NCBI GenBank assembly: GCA_017937485.1
Contig: JAGBDN010000101.1
Span: 124,001 to 188,000 of the forward strand
Source: Thermoguttaceae bacterium
GTDB taxonomy: Bacteria > Planctomycetota > Planctomycetia > Pirellulales > Thermoguttaceae
Direction: 5' to 3'
DNA: 64,000 nucleotides
Below, piece after piece: positions 53,694-62,701 of this stretch; the first letter of the stretch is position 1; each line of letters opens with the position of its first letter. Under the pieces are notes generated by a model. It saw only the letters and a program-made list of their open reading frames with translations. It ran no database searches and was not told where the DNA came from. Both the position numbers and the translations under genes were made by a program.

Positions 53694-54079
53694 TTTGTCA
53701 ATAATATTAATATAACGGATAAAATTTCTTCAATAATAACGCGCCAACCCCGTTCGAAAACGAAATCCGCCGCGCCGACGGGAACGCGCCCGAGCGACGC
53801 GGCGTTAAAAACGGAGTTTCCGTTCTATTATACGGCGCCGACGCGTTTTTTAGAAGACGCGTCGAACAAAAAAACGCGAAATTTCGCAAAAGATTCGGAA
53901 AATCGCCGCGCCCGCTTCGCTCGTCGTCCGTCCAACCGCGCATCAATATCAAACGTTTTTCAACCTTTTCAAAAACCGCCGTTTTAACAACCTTTCGAAG
54001 CGCGCGTCGCCCGCCCGCGACGTCGATTTCGTTTATCGAACGTTTAAAAACAAAATCAAAGACGCCGGTTTTATCGATT
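53694..54079 (-). other. spacer upstream of dxr
   Basis: No gene is visible. It contains the TTATATTAATAT-type block at about 53701-53714 (minus strand) directly before dxr and a TATAAT hexamer at 53832-53827 (minus strand) that could be a -10, though its -35 (TTCTAA) is poor. Confidence 0.5.
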
Positions 54080-55495
54080 TTAACGCAAATTAGCGGCGTC
54101 GGCGGCGACCGTTTCCGCGAGCGTTTCGGCGATAATTCGGAATCCGCGCTCGACGACGCTTTCCGCCGCCGAAAAACTAATCCGCAACATTTGCCGCCGA
54201 TGCGCTTCAAAAATCGGGTCGCGCTCCGCTTTTCCGTCGCCAATTTTCGCGTTTTCGTCGAGTCCGTAAAAGAACTCGTCGCCGGGAATCGCGAGGACGC
54301 CGCGCTCTTTCAAGTTGCGGTAAAGCGTTTTCGAACCGGACTTTAGCTCCGGCGCCCAAAGCCAAAGGAAGAACGCGCCTTCGCTCGCGTGCAAGCGTCC
54401 GTAGACGCCGACTCGCCGCAACTCGTCGAAGAGCAAGTCGACCGCCGCCGCTCGCCGACGCCGGTAATAAGGCCGAACGATTTCCCGCGACGCCCGCAAA
54501 ATTTCGCCGGTTTCGTCAAAAAAGGGTTTCGCGATCCGCTGCCCGAGCGCGCCGTTGGCCAAGCCGACGATCGCGGTGATCGCCGCCAACCGCTCGACGA
54601 TCTCCTCCGGCGCGACGACGAAGCCGGTTCGCAACCCCGGCAAGCCGATTTTCGACAAGCTGAACGTCAAAATCGTTCGCCGCCCCCAAAAAACGGAGTC
54701 GAGTTCGCGCTCGTCCTCGACGATTCCCGGGAACGGGCCGCCGTAAGCGGAGTCGACGATCAGCCAAGCGCCGATTCGCTCCGCCAACGCGTCCAGCCGT
54801 TCCAACTCGTTTCGCCGCAAAACGTTGCCGCTCGGGTTCGTCGGTCGGCTGACGAGAATCGCCGCGACGTCGTTTTCGGCGACCGCCCGTTCTACCGCGT
54901 CGAAATCGACGACGTATTTGAAAATTTGCGGATTATCCGGATTAGGAAAGGTGATTTTCGCCGGACAAGCGACGAACAAATCGGGCTCGACGCCCATATC
55001 GGCGTATCCGACGTACTCGGGCGACGCCGGAATCAAAATTTTGCGCCGCCGACCGTCGCGCGTTCGCCCGGCCAAGAGGTTCAAGAGGCAAAAGGCGCCG
55101 AGTTGCGCCCCGCTAACGACCGCGACGTTTTTCGCCGTTATCGGGAGCCCGAACCGCTCCGCGAAAAGTCGAGCGAACGCGTCGAGAAACGCCGGGTCGC
55201 CCTGCGGCGCGTCGTAACAAACGAGCGCTTTGTCGAACGACGCGCCGTCGGCGAGAAAATCGGCGGCGCTCTTTCTCCAAAGCGCCTGCATTTCCGGAAT
55301 CGCCGCCGGGTTCCCGCCCCCGAGCGCGAGCAAGTCGGGCCGGAGCGCGACCGCTTCGCCAATGTCGTTCATCAGGTCGAGAATCCCGCTTTGCCCGGAG
55401 AGTTTTTCGCCGAAAATCGACAAATCGAGCCCCGCTTTCGCTTCCGCGCCGCTCATTTTCCCCGTCAAATCCGCAACATCCGTTAAATTCGTCAA
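54080..55495 (-). CDS. PLP-dependent aminotransferase, AvtA (valine-pyruvate) type
   Basis: A 471-residue fold-I aminotransferase. FGEKLSGQSGILDLMNDIG and LALGGGNPAAIPEM are signatures of AvtA-like proteins. PTNPSGNV, DSAYGGPFPG and the PLP-lysine region FSLSKIGLPGLRTG are visible, and the arginine region near the end is RISFSAAES. It probably links branched-chain or alanine amino acids to 2-oxo acids. Two starts are possible: the TTG at 55495 with a strong GAGAGGAGAG site, or the ATG at 55456 with a GGGG site and closer to the family N-terminus. It lies between the metzincin gene and dxr on the same strand. Confidence 0.85.
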   Translation of the reverse strand: MTNLTDVADLTGKMSGAEAKAGLDLSIFGEKLSGQSGILDLMNDIGEAVALRPDLLALGGGNPAAIPEMQALWRKSAADFLADGASFDKALVCYDAPQGDPAFLDAFARLFAERFGLPITAKNVAVVSGAQLGAFCLLNLLAGRTRDGRRRKILIPASPEYVGYADMGVEPDLFVACPAKITFPNPDNPQIFKYVVDFDAVERAVAENDVAAILVSRPTNPSGNVLRRNELERLDALAERIGAWLIVDSAYGGPFPGIVEDERELDSVFWGRRTILTFSLSKIGLPGLRTGFVVAPEEIVERLAAITAIVGLANGALGQRIAKPFFDETGEILRASREIVRPYYRRRRAAAVDLLFDELRRVGVYGRLHASEGAFFLWLWAPELKSGSKTLYRNLKERGVLAIPGDEFFYGLDENAKIGDGKAERDPIFEAHRRQMLRISFSAAESVVERGFRIIAETLAETVAADAANLR

Positions 55496-55727
55496 AACTC
55501 GCGCTCTCCTCTCGTCGCGCTTTCTTTCTTAATCGCTTGTCTAAAGCCGTCAATCCAATAAAATCGTTAAATGCGTCAAAAACTCTAACAACGACGCTCG
55601 CCAACGCGCCCGCTCCAAACCGCCGAGCGGCGCCGTCGACGCCCCAAGCGTTCGAACGACGTCCCCCCAACCGTTTAGCGCCGCCCGTTAAAATCGCGTT
55701 AATCGCTAAAAACGCCAAAATAACGCT

Positions 55728-57518
55728 TCATTTTTCAATCCAACGCGACCGAATCAACCGATTCGCGCTTTCCGGCGTCCAAGTCGCGGCGCTTTCGTCG
55801 TCGAAAACGCTTTCGACGGCGTTCGGCGAGTTCGCGTCGGGCGGCTCGACGACGGTAAAAATCCGGTTGAATCGGTCGAACCCGCGACTCATAAAGTCGG
55901 TCGACTCCGGCGAATGATCGAGCCCGAACGCGTGTCCAAGTTCGTGCAGTCCCGCCCCAAGCGTCGACGCGGTCAGCGCCCAACGCGTTCGGCGGAACCC
56001 GGAGTCGGCGGCGAAATCTTCCGAAATCGGTCGGGCGTCCGCGAACGCGTCGGCGACGTCGACCAACGAATCGGGCCAAGAAAAAAGCGTCGACGCGTCG
56101 AGCGCCGCGACCGAACCGCCCCCGAGCGCGACTCGCGCCCAAGTCGAGCCGGGTTTTCCCCGTTCCGCAATTCCCCCAACCGCGCCGTTTTTTCCCGTCG
56201 CGCCGCTTTGCTCAGACGCCCTATCTTGCTCAGCCGTTCCGCTTTGTCCGGCCGTTTCGCTTTGCTCGACCGTCGTATTTTTAACCGTCGCTTCCTCGTC
56301 GCCGGACGCCGTCGTTTTGCCGGGCGCGCCGATCGTTGAAATCGTTAAAAACGCTTTTATCCGTTCTTCTTCCGCCTTTTTGGCCGCCGCAAGCGCCCTA
56401 TTTTGCGCTGTTTCGCTATTTTCCGCCCCCTCATCGACCGCGACGCCCGTTTCCGCCGCCTCCGTTTCGCTCAATTTCCGAGCGAACGCGACCGAAACGA
56501 AGTAGCGCGCAAGTTCGTTCGCCAAATTCGACGCTTCGATCTCCCGATAAATCGCCCGGAACCGCTCCGTTTCGGAAAGCGCCGCGTATTCGGCCGCCGT
56601 TTTTTCGCCGCGCAAGACCCAAACGACCGGGTCGCCCGCCTCGTCGAGTTCGAGCGAAAAGGTTCGACGCCCGTATCCGGCGTCGTTCAGCCGCTCGGCG
56701 GTCGCCGTTTGCCAAAGAAGCGCGGCGGTTCCGATTTTCGCTCGAAAATTATTCGACGTTTTTTCGGCGGTTCGCGCGCTTTCCGCCGACGATTCGCCCG
56801 GCGCAACCGCTTTAACCGCTTCATTTGGCGCGACCGTTTTATCTTGCGCAACTCGCTCAACTTCCGCCGCGCCCGCCGCTTTGGAACCGCCCGTTAAAAC
56901 CGCTTTCTTCCCCCCAATGTTCCCATTTTTCGTTATTTCCGTTTGAGCGTTCGTCCAAAAATCGGGCGTCGCGAACGTTTCGTCGCCAGTTGAATCGACG
57001 AAGTAAATCAGCCGAACAAAACGCGGATTATCGTCGGGGCGCCGCGTCAAAAGAAAGTCGATTCGCGACTCGCCGACCGCCGGCGTCAGCCGGTTTTCGC
57101 CGGGAACCAACTCGACGAGAACCTTGAACCGCCCCGCGACGACCGGCGCCCGCGTTACCCGAGTCGGTCGCGACGACGACAAATTCTCGACGACGACCGT
57201 CCCCCGCTCGACGCCCGGCGCCGTTCCCCGTAAAAGCGCGACCGAATACGAAACCGCTTCGCCGCTCGTAAAGTTCTCGATTCGAATCGGTTCCGTCGGC
57301 GACGTCGCATCGTCATTTCCGTCTGAAACGCCGTCCGTCGCGTCGACGCTCTTCTCGCCGACGTTCTTGTCGCCAATCTCGCCGCCGTCAAGAAAACGCG
57401 TCGCCGCGTCGGCGCGAACGCCGTCGAGTTCGTTCCCGACGACGCTTGCGACCGACGCGACGAGCGCCAAAACCGCGACGCAAACGCTTACGCCGCTTAA
57501 CGTTGCGCGTCGAGTCAT
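55728..57518 (-). CDS. exported metzincin-type zinc metallopeptidase, coupled to cstA
   Basis: A 596-residue protein. The N-terminal signal segment is LSGVSVCVAVLALVASVASVV. The C-terminal catalytic motif is GLHELGHAFGLDH (H525, E526, H529, H535), followed by FMSRG as Met-turn, the metzincin pattern. An earlier conserved-looking part (FVRLIYFVDSTGDETF) may be the start of the peptidase fold. Long polar inserts separate them, including a Gln/Ser/Gly/Ala/Thr-rich stretch (EQSETAGQSGTAEQ and similar). I chose the ATG at 57518 because it overlaps the TGA of cstA as ATGA with GAGGAG just before it. Longer open frame upstream is the shadow of cstA. Periplasmic or secreted protein degradation is inferred; the peptides could feed CstA. 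Confidence 0.8.
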   Translation of the reverse strand: MTRRATLSGVSVCVAVLALVASVASVVGNELDGVRADAATRFLDGGEIGDKNVGEKSVDATDGVSDGNDDATSPTEPIRIENFTSGEAVSYSVALLRGTAPGVERGTVVVENLSSSRPTRVTRAPVVAGRFKVLVELVPGENRLTPAVGESRIDFLLTRRPDDNPRFVRLIYFVDSTGDETFATPDFWTNAQTEITKNGNIGGKKAVLTGGSKAAGAAEVERVAQDKTVAPNEAVKAVAPGESSAESARTAEKTSNNFRAKIGTAALLWQTATAERLNDAGYGRRTFSLELDEAGDPVVWVLRGEKTAAEYAALSETERFRAIYREIEASNLANELARYFVSVAFARKLSETEAAETGVAVDEGAENSETAQNRALAAAKKAEEERIKAFLTISTIGAPGKTTASGDEEATVKNTTVEQSETAGQSGTAEQDRASEQSGATGKNGAVGGIAERGKPGSTWARVALGGGSVAALDASTLFSWPDSLVDVADAFADARPISEDFAADSGFRRTRWALTASTLGAGLHELGHAFGLDHSPESTDFMSRGFDRFNRIFTVVEPPDANSPNAVESVFDDESAATWTPESANRLIRSRWIEK

Positions 57519-59050
57519 TTCTCCTCGGCGATTTCCCGAACGACGGTTTCCGGCGGCGTTCCGTCGAGCGGCGCTTCGAGTTCCATCGGCGCTTCCAGCT
57601 CGACGTTTCCAGCCTTCGCGAAACGCAACCCGCGCCAAACGCTCCAACCGATAAAGACGAGCGTTACAACCGCCGCCAACGCGTACGCGACCGGAAGCTC
57701 CAACCCGAAGCCGGTCGGGCCGCCGTGCGCCGTCGACGTCCACAAGATGTAACTAACGACGACGAACGTCATGAACGCGCCCGGAACCGCCGCGATCCAA
57801 CCTTGTTTCTTCAAGCCGTAAAGCCAAGCCGCGCCCGCCGCAAGAGTCGACGCCGCAAGGACTTGGTTCCCCCAAGCGAAGTAGTTCCAAAGTTTGCCGA
57901 ACGACGCCGCGTTTTGGTTCGACCACCAAAGAAGGGCGCAAATCGCCGCGATAATCGGCGCGCAAATCGCCAACCGTTTCGAAATCGGTTTTTGGTCGAT
58001 TTTCATCATTTCCGCGAGCGTCAGGCGCATGCTCCGCATCGCGGTGTCTCCGGAGGTGATCGCCAGCACGACGACCGCGACGACCGTCGTTTTCCCGAGC
58101 CAAGAGCCGAGAAAATCTTCGGTAATCTTTGCCAACACGAGGTTTGGATTCTCCGCCATCAGCGCCGGAACCTTGTTGTAAATCGCGAGCGCGGCGCCGG
58201 CCCAAACCATCGCGATCACGCCTTCGAGAACCATCATCCCGTAAAACGACGAGCGCGCTTGCCGTTCCGTCTTCATCGTGCGGGCGATGATCGGCGCCTG
58301 CGTCGCGTGAAATCCGGACAAAATCCCGCAGGCAATCGTTACAAAGAGACACGGAATAATCGGTTGCGTCAGTTTGCCCGCCTTAAACGCCTCCGACTCT
58401 TGCAGAATCGACGCGTCGCCGAAGCCGCGAATCAACAACGCGACCAAAAGCGCGCCGCTTCCGACAAGCAGAACGCCGCCGAAAATCGGATAAAGTTTGC
58501 CGATGATCTTGTCGACCGGAAACATCGTCGCGACAACATAATAGAGGAAAATCGCCCCGACCGCGCCCCAAAAGAACGGAATGTCCGGCAGAAACGTTTT
58601 GTCGATCAGGTTCGCCGGAACGTTGATGAAAACGGCGACGACCAACGCGAGCAGAAAGACGGTAAAAGCGGAGAACGCGCGGTAATAAACGGCGCCAAGC
58701 GTCAACTTAATGAAATACGGCAGGTTCGCGCCCCGGTTGCGCAGCGACGCCATCCCGGCGATAAAGTCGTGCGTCGCGCCGCCGATAATGTTCCCGATCG
58801 GAATCAGCAGAAAGACGATCGCGCCGAACTTAATTCCCGCGATCACGCCGATTACCGGCCCGACGCCCGCGATGTTCAGCAGCTGAATCAGCATATTTTT
58901 CCAGTGCGGCAAAACGACGTAGTCGACGCCGTCCGCCTGTTGAATCGCCGGAGTAACGCGATCGTCCGGCCCCAAAACTTTTTCGACAAAACGGCCGTAA
59001 GTCAAGTAACCGACGACCAATAGAACGATTCCCGTCAAAAACAGAAGCAT
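57515..59050 (-). CDS. cstA: carbon starvation protein CstA-family peptide/pyruvate transporter
   Basis: A 511-residue polytopic membrane protein with about 14 helices. Signatures include the repeated GHATQAPIIARTMK-type region (ILSGFHATQAPIIARTMKTE), LNIAGVGPVIGVIAGI, and ATHDFIAGMASLRNRG. Characterised CstA proteins import peptides or pyruvate under carbon limitation. The C-terminal 35 residues are acidic and cytoplasmic. AGAGGA lies six bases before the ATG. The stop overlaps the start of a secreted metallopeptidase gene, suggesting that peptide production and uptake are coupled. Confidence 0.93.
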   Translation of the reverse strand: MLLFLTGIVLLVVGYLTYGRFVEKVLGPDDRVTPAIQQADGVDYVVLPHWKNMLIQLLNIAGVGPVIGVIAGIKFGAIVFLLIPIGNIIGGATHDFIAGMASLRNRGANLPYFIKLTLGAVYYRAFSAFTVFLLALVVAVFINVPANLIDKTFLPDIPFFWGAVGAIFLYYVVATMFPVDKIIGKLYPIFGGVLLVGSGALLVALLIRGFGDASILQESEAFKAGKLTQPIIPCLFVTIACGILSGFHATQAPIIARTMKTERQARSSFYGMMVLEGVIAMVWAGAALAIYNKVPALMAENPNLVLAKITEDFLGSWLGKTTVVAVVVLAITSGDTAMRSMRLTLAEMMKIDQKPISKRLAICAPIIAAICALLWWSNQNAASFGKLWNYFAWGNQVLAASTLAAGAAWLYGLKKQGWIAAVPGAFMTFVVVSYILWTSTAHGGPTGFGLELPVAYALAAVVTLVFIGWSVWRGLRFAKAGNVELEAPMELEAPLDGTPPETVVREIAEEK

Positions 59051-59358
59051 CGTTTTTTCCTCTTTTTTCTTCGCTTTTTCGGCTCTTTCGAGTCGCCAAT
59101 CTCAATTTCGAAACGATGAAGCGTTCGCGACCTCCCTCGCCGCCGCCGAAACGACGCGGAGCGAAACGGTCGCTTTCTTTATTTTACCAAGAGACGCCAA
59201 TTTGACAAGGCGCCCGAAAAAACGTCGAAACCGCCGCCGAACGCCGCGCAAGAAACGCCGAACGGCGCCGCCTCCGCGTCGAGCGCCAAACTCGAACGCG
59301 GAAACGACGCCGCTTTTAACGTCGCTCTAAGCGAAGCCGTTAAAGAACTTCGGCGCTT
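59051..59358. other. spacer upstream of cstA and downstream of the M60 gene
   Basis: No gene is visible. It contains the cstA promoter at 59181-59208. The end of the M60 gene shows no clean terminator stem. Confidence 0.5.
59181..59208 (-). promoter_or_regulatory. promoter for the cstA operon
   Basis: On the minus strand: TTGTCA (59208-59203), 16-base spacer, TAAAAT (59186-59181), 130 bases before cstA. Confidence 0.6.
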
Positions 59359-61695
59359 TTACTTCGCGAACTCTTGCAACTCTTCCGGAATCCAAACCGG
59401 GAGGTCTTCGATCGAGTCGCGGGCCGCTTGCGAGGTCGGAACGCCCCACAATTCGAAGAACGGGCCGAGGTTTTTGCCGGTATTGCGCGACATACGCACC
59501 ATCCATTGGTCGCGTTTTTCGTCGTCGTTTTTCGGCAGTTCGGCTTGCGGCGCCTTGCGATACTCGTCGACGGAGCGGATAAACGGTTCCCAACCAAAGG
59601 CTTCGAGCATTTGGACGGTCATTCCGAGCGCGAGGAACGGGTCGGACTTCCAAACGTCGAACGAGCGGCCTTCTTTTTCGACGTAACGCTTGAACCGCTT
59701 GACGCGAGCCTCTTTCCCGATGGCGCCCGGGCGCGAATCCGCCGCGGCGATACCGTTCAATTTCTCCATAACGTAAAGCGTGAAGTAGTTGACGGTTACC
59801 TCGGTCGTTCCTTGGAACGTCCAGTGTCCGGATTGGTGGTTGTGCCCGAACTCGTGATAGAAGCCCCAGTTCCCTTGCGTCTTCAATTTTTGGGCGTCGG
59901 CGAGGTCGTTTTGGACGTCCATCCAGGTCATCACCGGATAGCCGGAGTGCATATAACCGGCCGAAATTTGGCGGTCGCAACAGATGCGTTCCGGACGGTC
60001 GCGACGCATCGGGGTCGACGCAAACTCGGCGATGTAGTCGAGCGCGGCGTCCCAAACCATCATAAGTTCTTGCGGATTATCGAGTTTGCGAATGACCGAC
60101 GACGGGAGCGTAACGATAACGTTCGTCCCTTGCAGTTCGGCCCAAGGCGCCGGATATTCGCGAATCTTCTTCCATTCCTCGAGCGAGGTTTCGCCGCGGA
60201 CGAACCAAGGCGCCTTCACCGCGCCGGAGATTTCGACTTCGATTTCGCCCAAACCGGCGCCTTCAATTCCGCGCGGAACGACGACGTAAACCGGGCCGCC
60301 AAACGGGTTGGCGATTTCCATTTCCGGCGATTTCAGCGTTTTTTCGAGCGCGATTTCCGGGTAGCGCGTCCAACTGTTGAGATGCCAGTTCTTATCGCGG
60401 TGCGCCCCAATGCGGATTTTCAGTTGACGCGGGAGCTTTTTAAAGGTCGCTTCGTCGACGCGAACGGTAATCTTTTCGCCCGGCGCGGCGTAAAGCCCGG
60501 TCGTGTTCCAGTCCGGAACGCCGGTCTTAATCGCGACTTTAACGCCTTGCAAACGCTCGGCTTCCGACGGAACCGGGCCCGGGAAATCTTGCGACGCGGC
60601 GAGCGCCGGCACGTCGTCGGCGTCGGTCGTCCCGTCCATTTGCCCGGCGATATATTGGTCGGTTTGAATCGCGATCGTCAAGCGAGCCAAGAGATTGTCG
60701 CTCTTGATCGGCGCTTTTTCGGTCGGAACGATTTCGTCGCCGCCGGACGCCAAGCGTTCGAACGCGCCGCGTTTTTCCTTCGGGAGGTGGCGATACGTCA
60801 ACGAAGCCGTCGACGAAATTTGACGCAACGTCGCCGCGTCGGTTGCCGCAAGTTCTTTTTCCGCGACGTCTTTCGAAGCGCCGATTTTATCGACGAAACG
60901 GACGACTTCGCCGCCGGACGCAAATTGCGGAATCGCGGTCTTTACGTTATACTCGTTCGCGCCGACCGGATCGACCGAGCCGTCCGCCCAAGCGAGTTCG
61001 ACGCCGTGTTTCGTAAAGCTAGCGTTCCCGGCGTGATCGGTCAAGAAGTTTTTCCCCGGGTTCAGTTGAATCCAACCCCAACCAAGCGAACCGCCGACGT
61101 AACCGCCGCCGTTCTTGACGACGTCGAGTAGTTTGTCAAATTGCTCTTTCGGAATGTTCGCGGCCGGGCCGAACATCACGTCGAACGAGGCCGGAACCTT
61201 GTCGACCGAGACGGCGTTAAAACCTTCCTTTTTCAAGAGTTCCGCCGTCGCCGGATTGCGCCAAACGGCGACGCGAATATCGGCGTTTTTCTTGTCGGCG
61301 TCCGCGCCCGCCGCCCAACGGACGACGTTCGCAACAAAACGTTGCGTCGACGCCGTCTCGGCGATTTTATCGGCGTTGCAATAACCGTCGTGTCCGAAAA
61401 CGACAACGCGTCCCTTCTCCGCAAACGCCGCCGCGACAAGGGGTTGCATAACGCCTTTTTCGTATTCGCCGACGACGACCGGGAACGCCGAATCGCCGAG
61501 CGCGACGACCGGCCCCGGCGCCCCGCTCTTAATAATCGTATCGACGCCGTCGGTCATCGCCGCGATCGCCGCCGCTTTATCTTCTTCGCTCGCAACGGGA
61601 TTCGCCGCAAAAAGCGACGCCGCGCCGCAGAAAACCGCGCTCAGCGTCAACGCCGAAACGCCGAACGCCCGCAGTCCAAACTCGTTAATTTTCAT
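59359..61695 (-). CDS. exported M60-like (enhancin/mucinase-type) metallopeptidase
   Basis: A 778-residue secreted protein with a signal peptide ending near AASLFAAN. Residues about 30-290 form an alpha/beta region (VVFGHDGYCN, GGGYVGGSLGWGW) of the kind found N-terminal to M60 domains. The M60 catalytic motif is YHEFGHNHQSGHW (H614, E615, H618), followed by TEVTVNYFTLYVME with the expected downstream Glu. PGEKITVRV and RIGAHRDKNW near residues 410-440 are the family's conserved pre-catalytic part. M60 enzymes cut heavily O-glycosylated mucins in gut microbes, so a mucus-related habitat is suggested. GAGG lies eight bases before the ATG. Confidence 0.9.
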   Translation of the reverse strand: MKINEFGLRAFGVSALTLSAVFCGAASLFAANPVASEEDKAAAIAAMTDGVDTIIKSGAPGPVVALGDSAFPVVVGEYEKGVMQPLVAAAFAEKGRVVVFGHDGYCNADKIAETASTQRFVANVVRWAAGADADKKNADIRVAVWRNPATAELLKKEGFNAVSVDKVPASFDVMFGPAANIPKEQFDKLLDVVKNGGGYVGGSLGWGWIQLNPGKNFLTDHAGNASFTKHGVELAWADGSVDPVGANEYNVKTAIPQFASGGEVVRFVDKIGASKDVAEKELAATDAATLRQISSTASLTYRHLPKEKRGAFERLASGGDEIVPTEKAPIKSDNLLARLTIAIQTDQYIAGQMDGTTDADDVPALAASQDFPGPVPSEAERLQGVKVAIKTGVPDWNTTGLYAAPGEKITVRVDEATFKKLPRQLKIRIGAHRDKNWHLNSWTRYPEIALEKTLKSPEMEIANPFGGPVYVVVPRGIEGAGLGEIEVEISGAVKAPWFVRGETSLEEWKKIREYPAPWAELQGTNVIVTLPSSVIRKLDNPQELMMVWDAALDYIAEFASTPMRRDRPERICCDRQISAGYMHSGYPVMTWMDVQNDLADAQKLKTQGNWGFYHEFGHNHQSGHWTFQGTTEVTVNYFTLYVMEKLNGIAAADSRPGAIGKEARVKRFKRYVEKEGRSFDVWKSDPFLALGMTVQMLEAFGWEPFIRSVDEYRKAPQAELPKNDDEKRDQWMVRMSRNTGKNLGPFFELWGVPTSQAARDSIEDLPVWIPEELQEFAK

Positions 61696-61810
61696 CGAGT
61701 TCGCCTCTTTGTAAATCTTGTTGTTTAAAGGTTAACCGAACGCCGACCGAGACGCGCAACCGCCGACGCCGTCGTTCGAAATTTTGTCGTTATTCCAACG
61801 CGTCGCGACA

Positions 61811-61832
61811 AGACGCCGCAAACGCGGCGTCT
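61811..61832 (-). terminator. hairpin after the zinc-ribbon protein gene
   Basis: AGACGCCGC (61811-61819) pairs with GCGGCGTCT (61824-61832) around a 4-base loop. There is no T run on the minus strand, so termination is uncertain. Confidence 0.45.
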
Positions 61833-61845
61833 TTCCGAAAGTCGT

Positions 61846-62538
61846 TCAATCGTCGAACGTTCCGACCGATTGCGAGTGCGAGTCGAAACTCGTCAAAAAC
61901 TCGACGACTTCGAGCGCGTCGTCGGTGAAATCGCGGAAGTAAAGTTTGCGAATTTGATCGAGAATAAAGCGCTTTTGCGAACCGTTCGGGACGGTCGGAA
62001 ACTGCGCTTTTTCAAGGATTTCCGTCTCGGAGCGTCCAAGAGCCAGCAAAACGCCGCGCCCGGTCAAGCTCCAAAAACGCATCGCCTTCAAACGCCGCCC
62101 GTTATCCGTCTGCGCGACGCGGCCTTCGGCGAGAACAAACTCGCCCAAATCGGGAATTAACCCCGGCGAACGCTTGACTTGCGAAAAACCGTTTCCGACG
62201 TTGAGCATCCAGCCTTCGCCCGACTTCCAATAAGCGACGAGCTTGTCGCTCCCGACGACGAAGTAAAGGTCGTCCGGACGCAAACGCCGCATTTTCAAGC
62301 CTTCCGTCGCCGGAGCCGCCGCGGCGGACGCCGCGTTCGGAGCGGTCGCCGCCGCGTTTGCCGGGCGCGCTTGCGACTGTTCCGCTTTAACCGGTTGCGG
62401 TTTCGGCGCTTGCGGTTGCGCCGCCGGTTCGATCAAAATCGGTTGGCGACACTTCGGACAGCGACGCGTTTGCCCGCGCAGTTCGTCCTTCGCGTCGATT
62501 TTACTTCCGCAACTTCCGCAAATAACCCGAATAGCCAT
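61846..62538 (-). CDS. zinc-ribbon protein of unknown function
   Basis: A 230-residue cytoplasmic protein. The N-terminus is a four-cysteine zinc ribbon, CGSCG and RCPKC, about 20 residues apart, of the type common at the N-terminus of Planctomycetota proteins. A Pro/Ala/Gln-rich linker follows (about 40-80). The C-terminal 150 residues (RPDDLYFVVGSDKLVAYW, LTGRGVLLALGRSE, RKLYFRDFTDDALEVVEFL) form an unrecognised alpha/beta domain. GGGG lies upstream of the ATG. It lies 150 bases upstream of the M60 gene on the same strand. Confidence 0.7.
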   Translation of the reverse strand: MAIRVICGSCGSKIDAKDELRGQTRRCPKCRQPILIEPAAQPQAPKPQPVKAEQSQARPANAAATAPNAASAAAAPATEGLKMRRLRPDDLYFVVGSDKLVAYWKSGEGWMLNVGNGFSQVKRSPGLIPDLGEFVLAEGRVAQTDNGRRLKAMRFWSLTGRGVLLALGRSETEILEKAQFPTVPNGSQKRFILDQIRKLYFRDFTDDALEVVEFLTSFDSHSQSVGTFDD

Positions 62539-62701
62539 CGCAATCCCCTTATTTTACCGACTTTACGCGTCGGAACGGACGGAAGTCCGCCGACGACGCG
62601 CAACTTTCGTTTCTTTAATTTTAACCGTTTCGCGCGATTTTTCAAGCGGTTTCGCGCAAATTTCGAGCGTATTTTGCCCGACGCGAACGGTCGTTTTCCC
62701 G

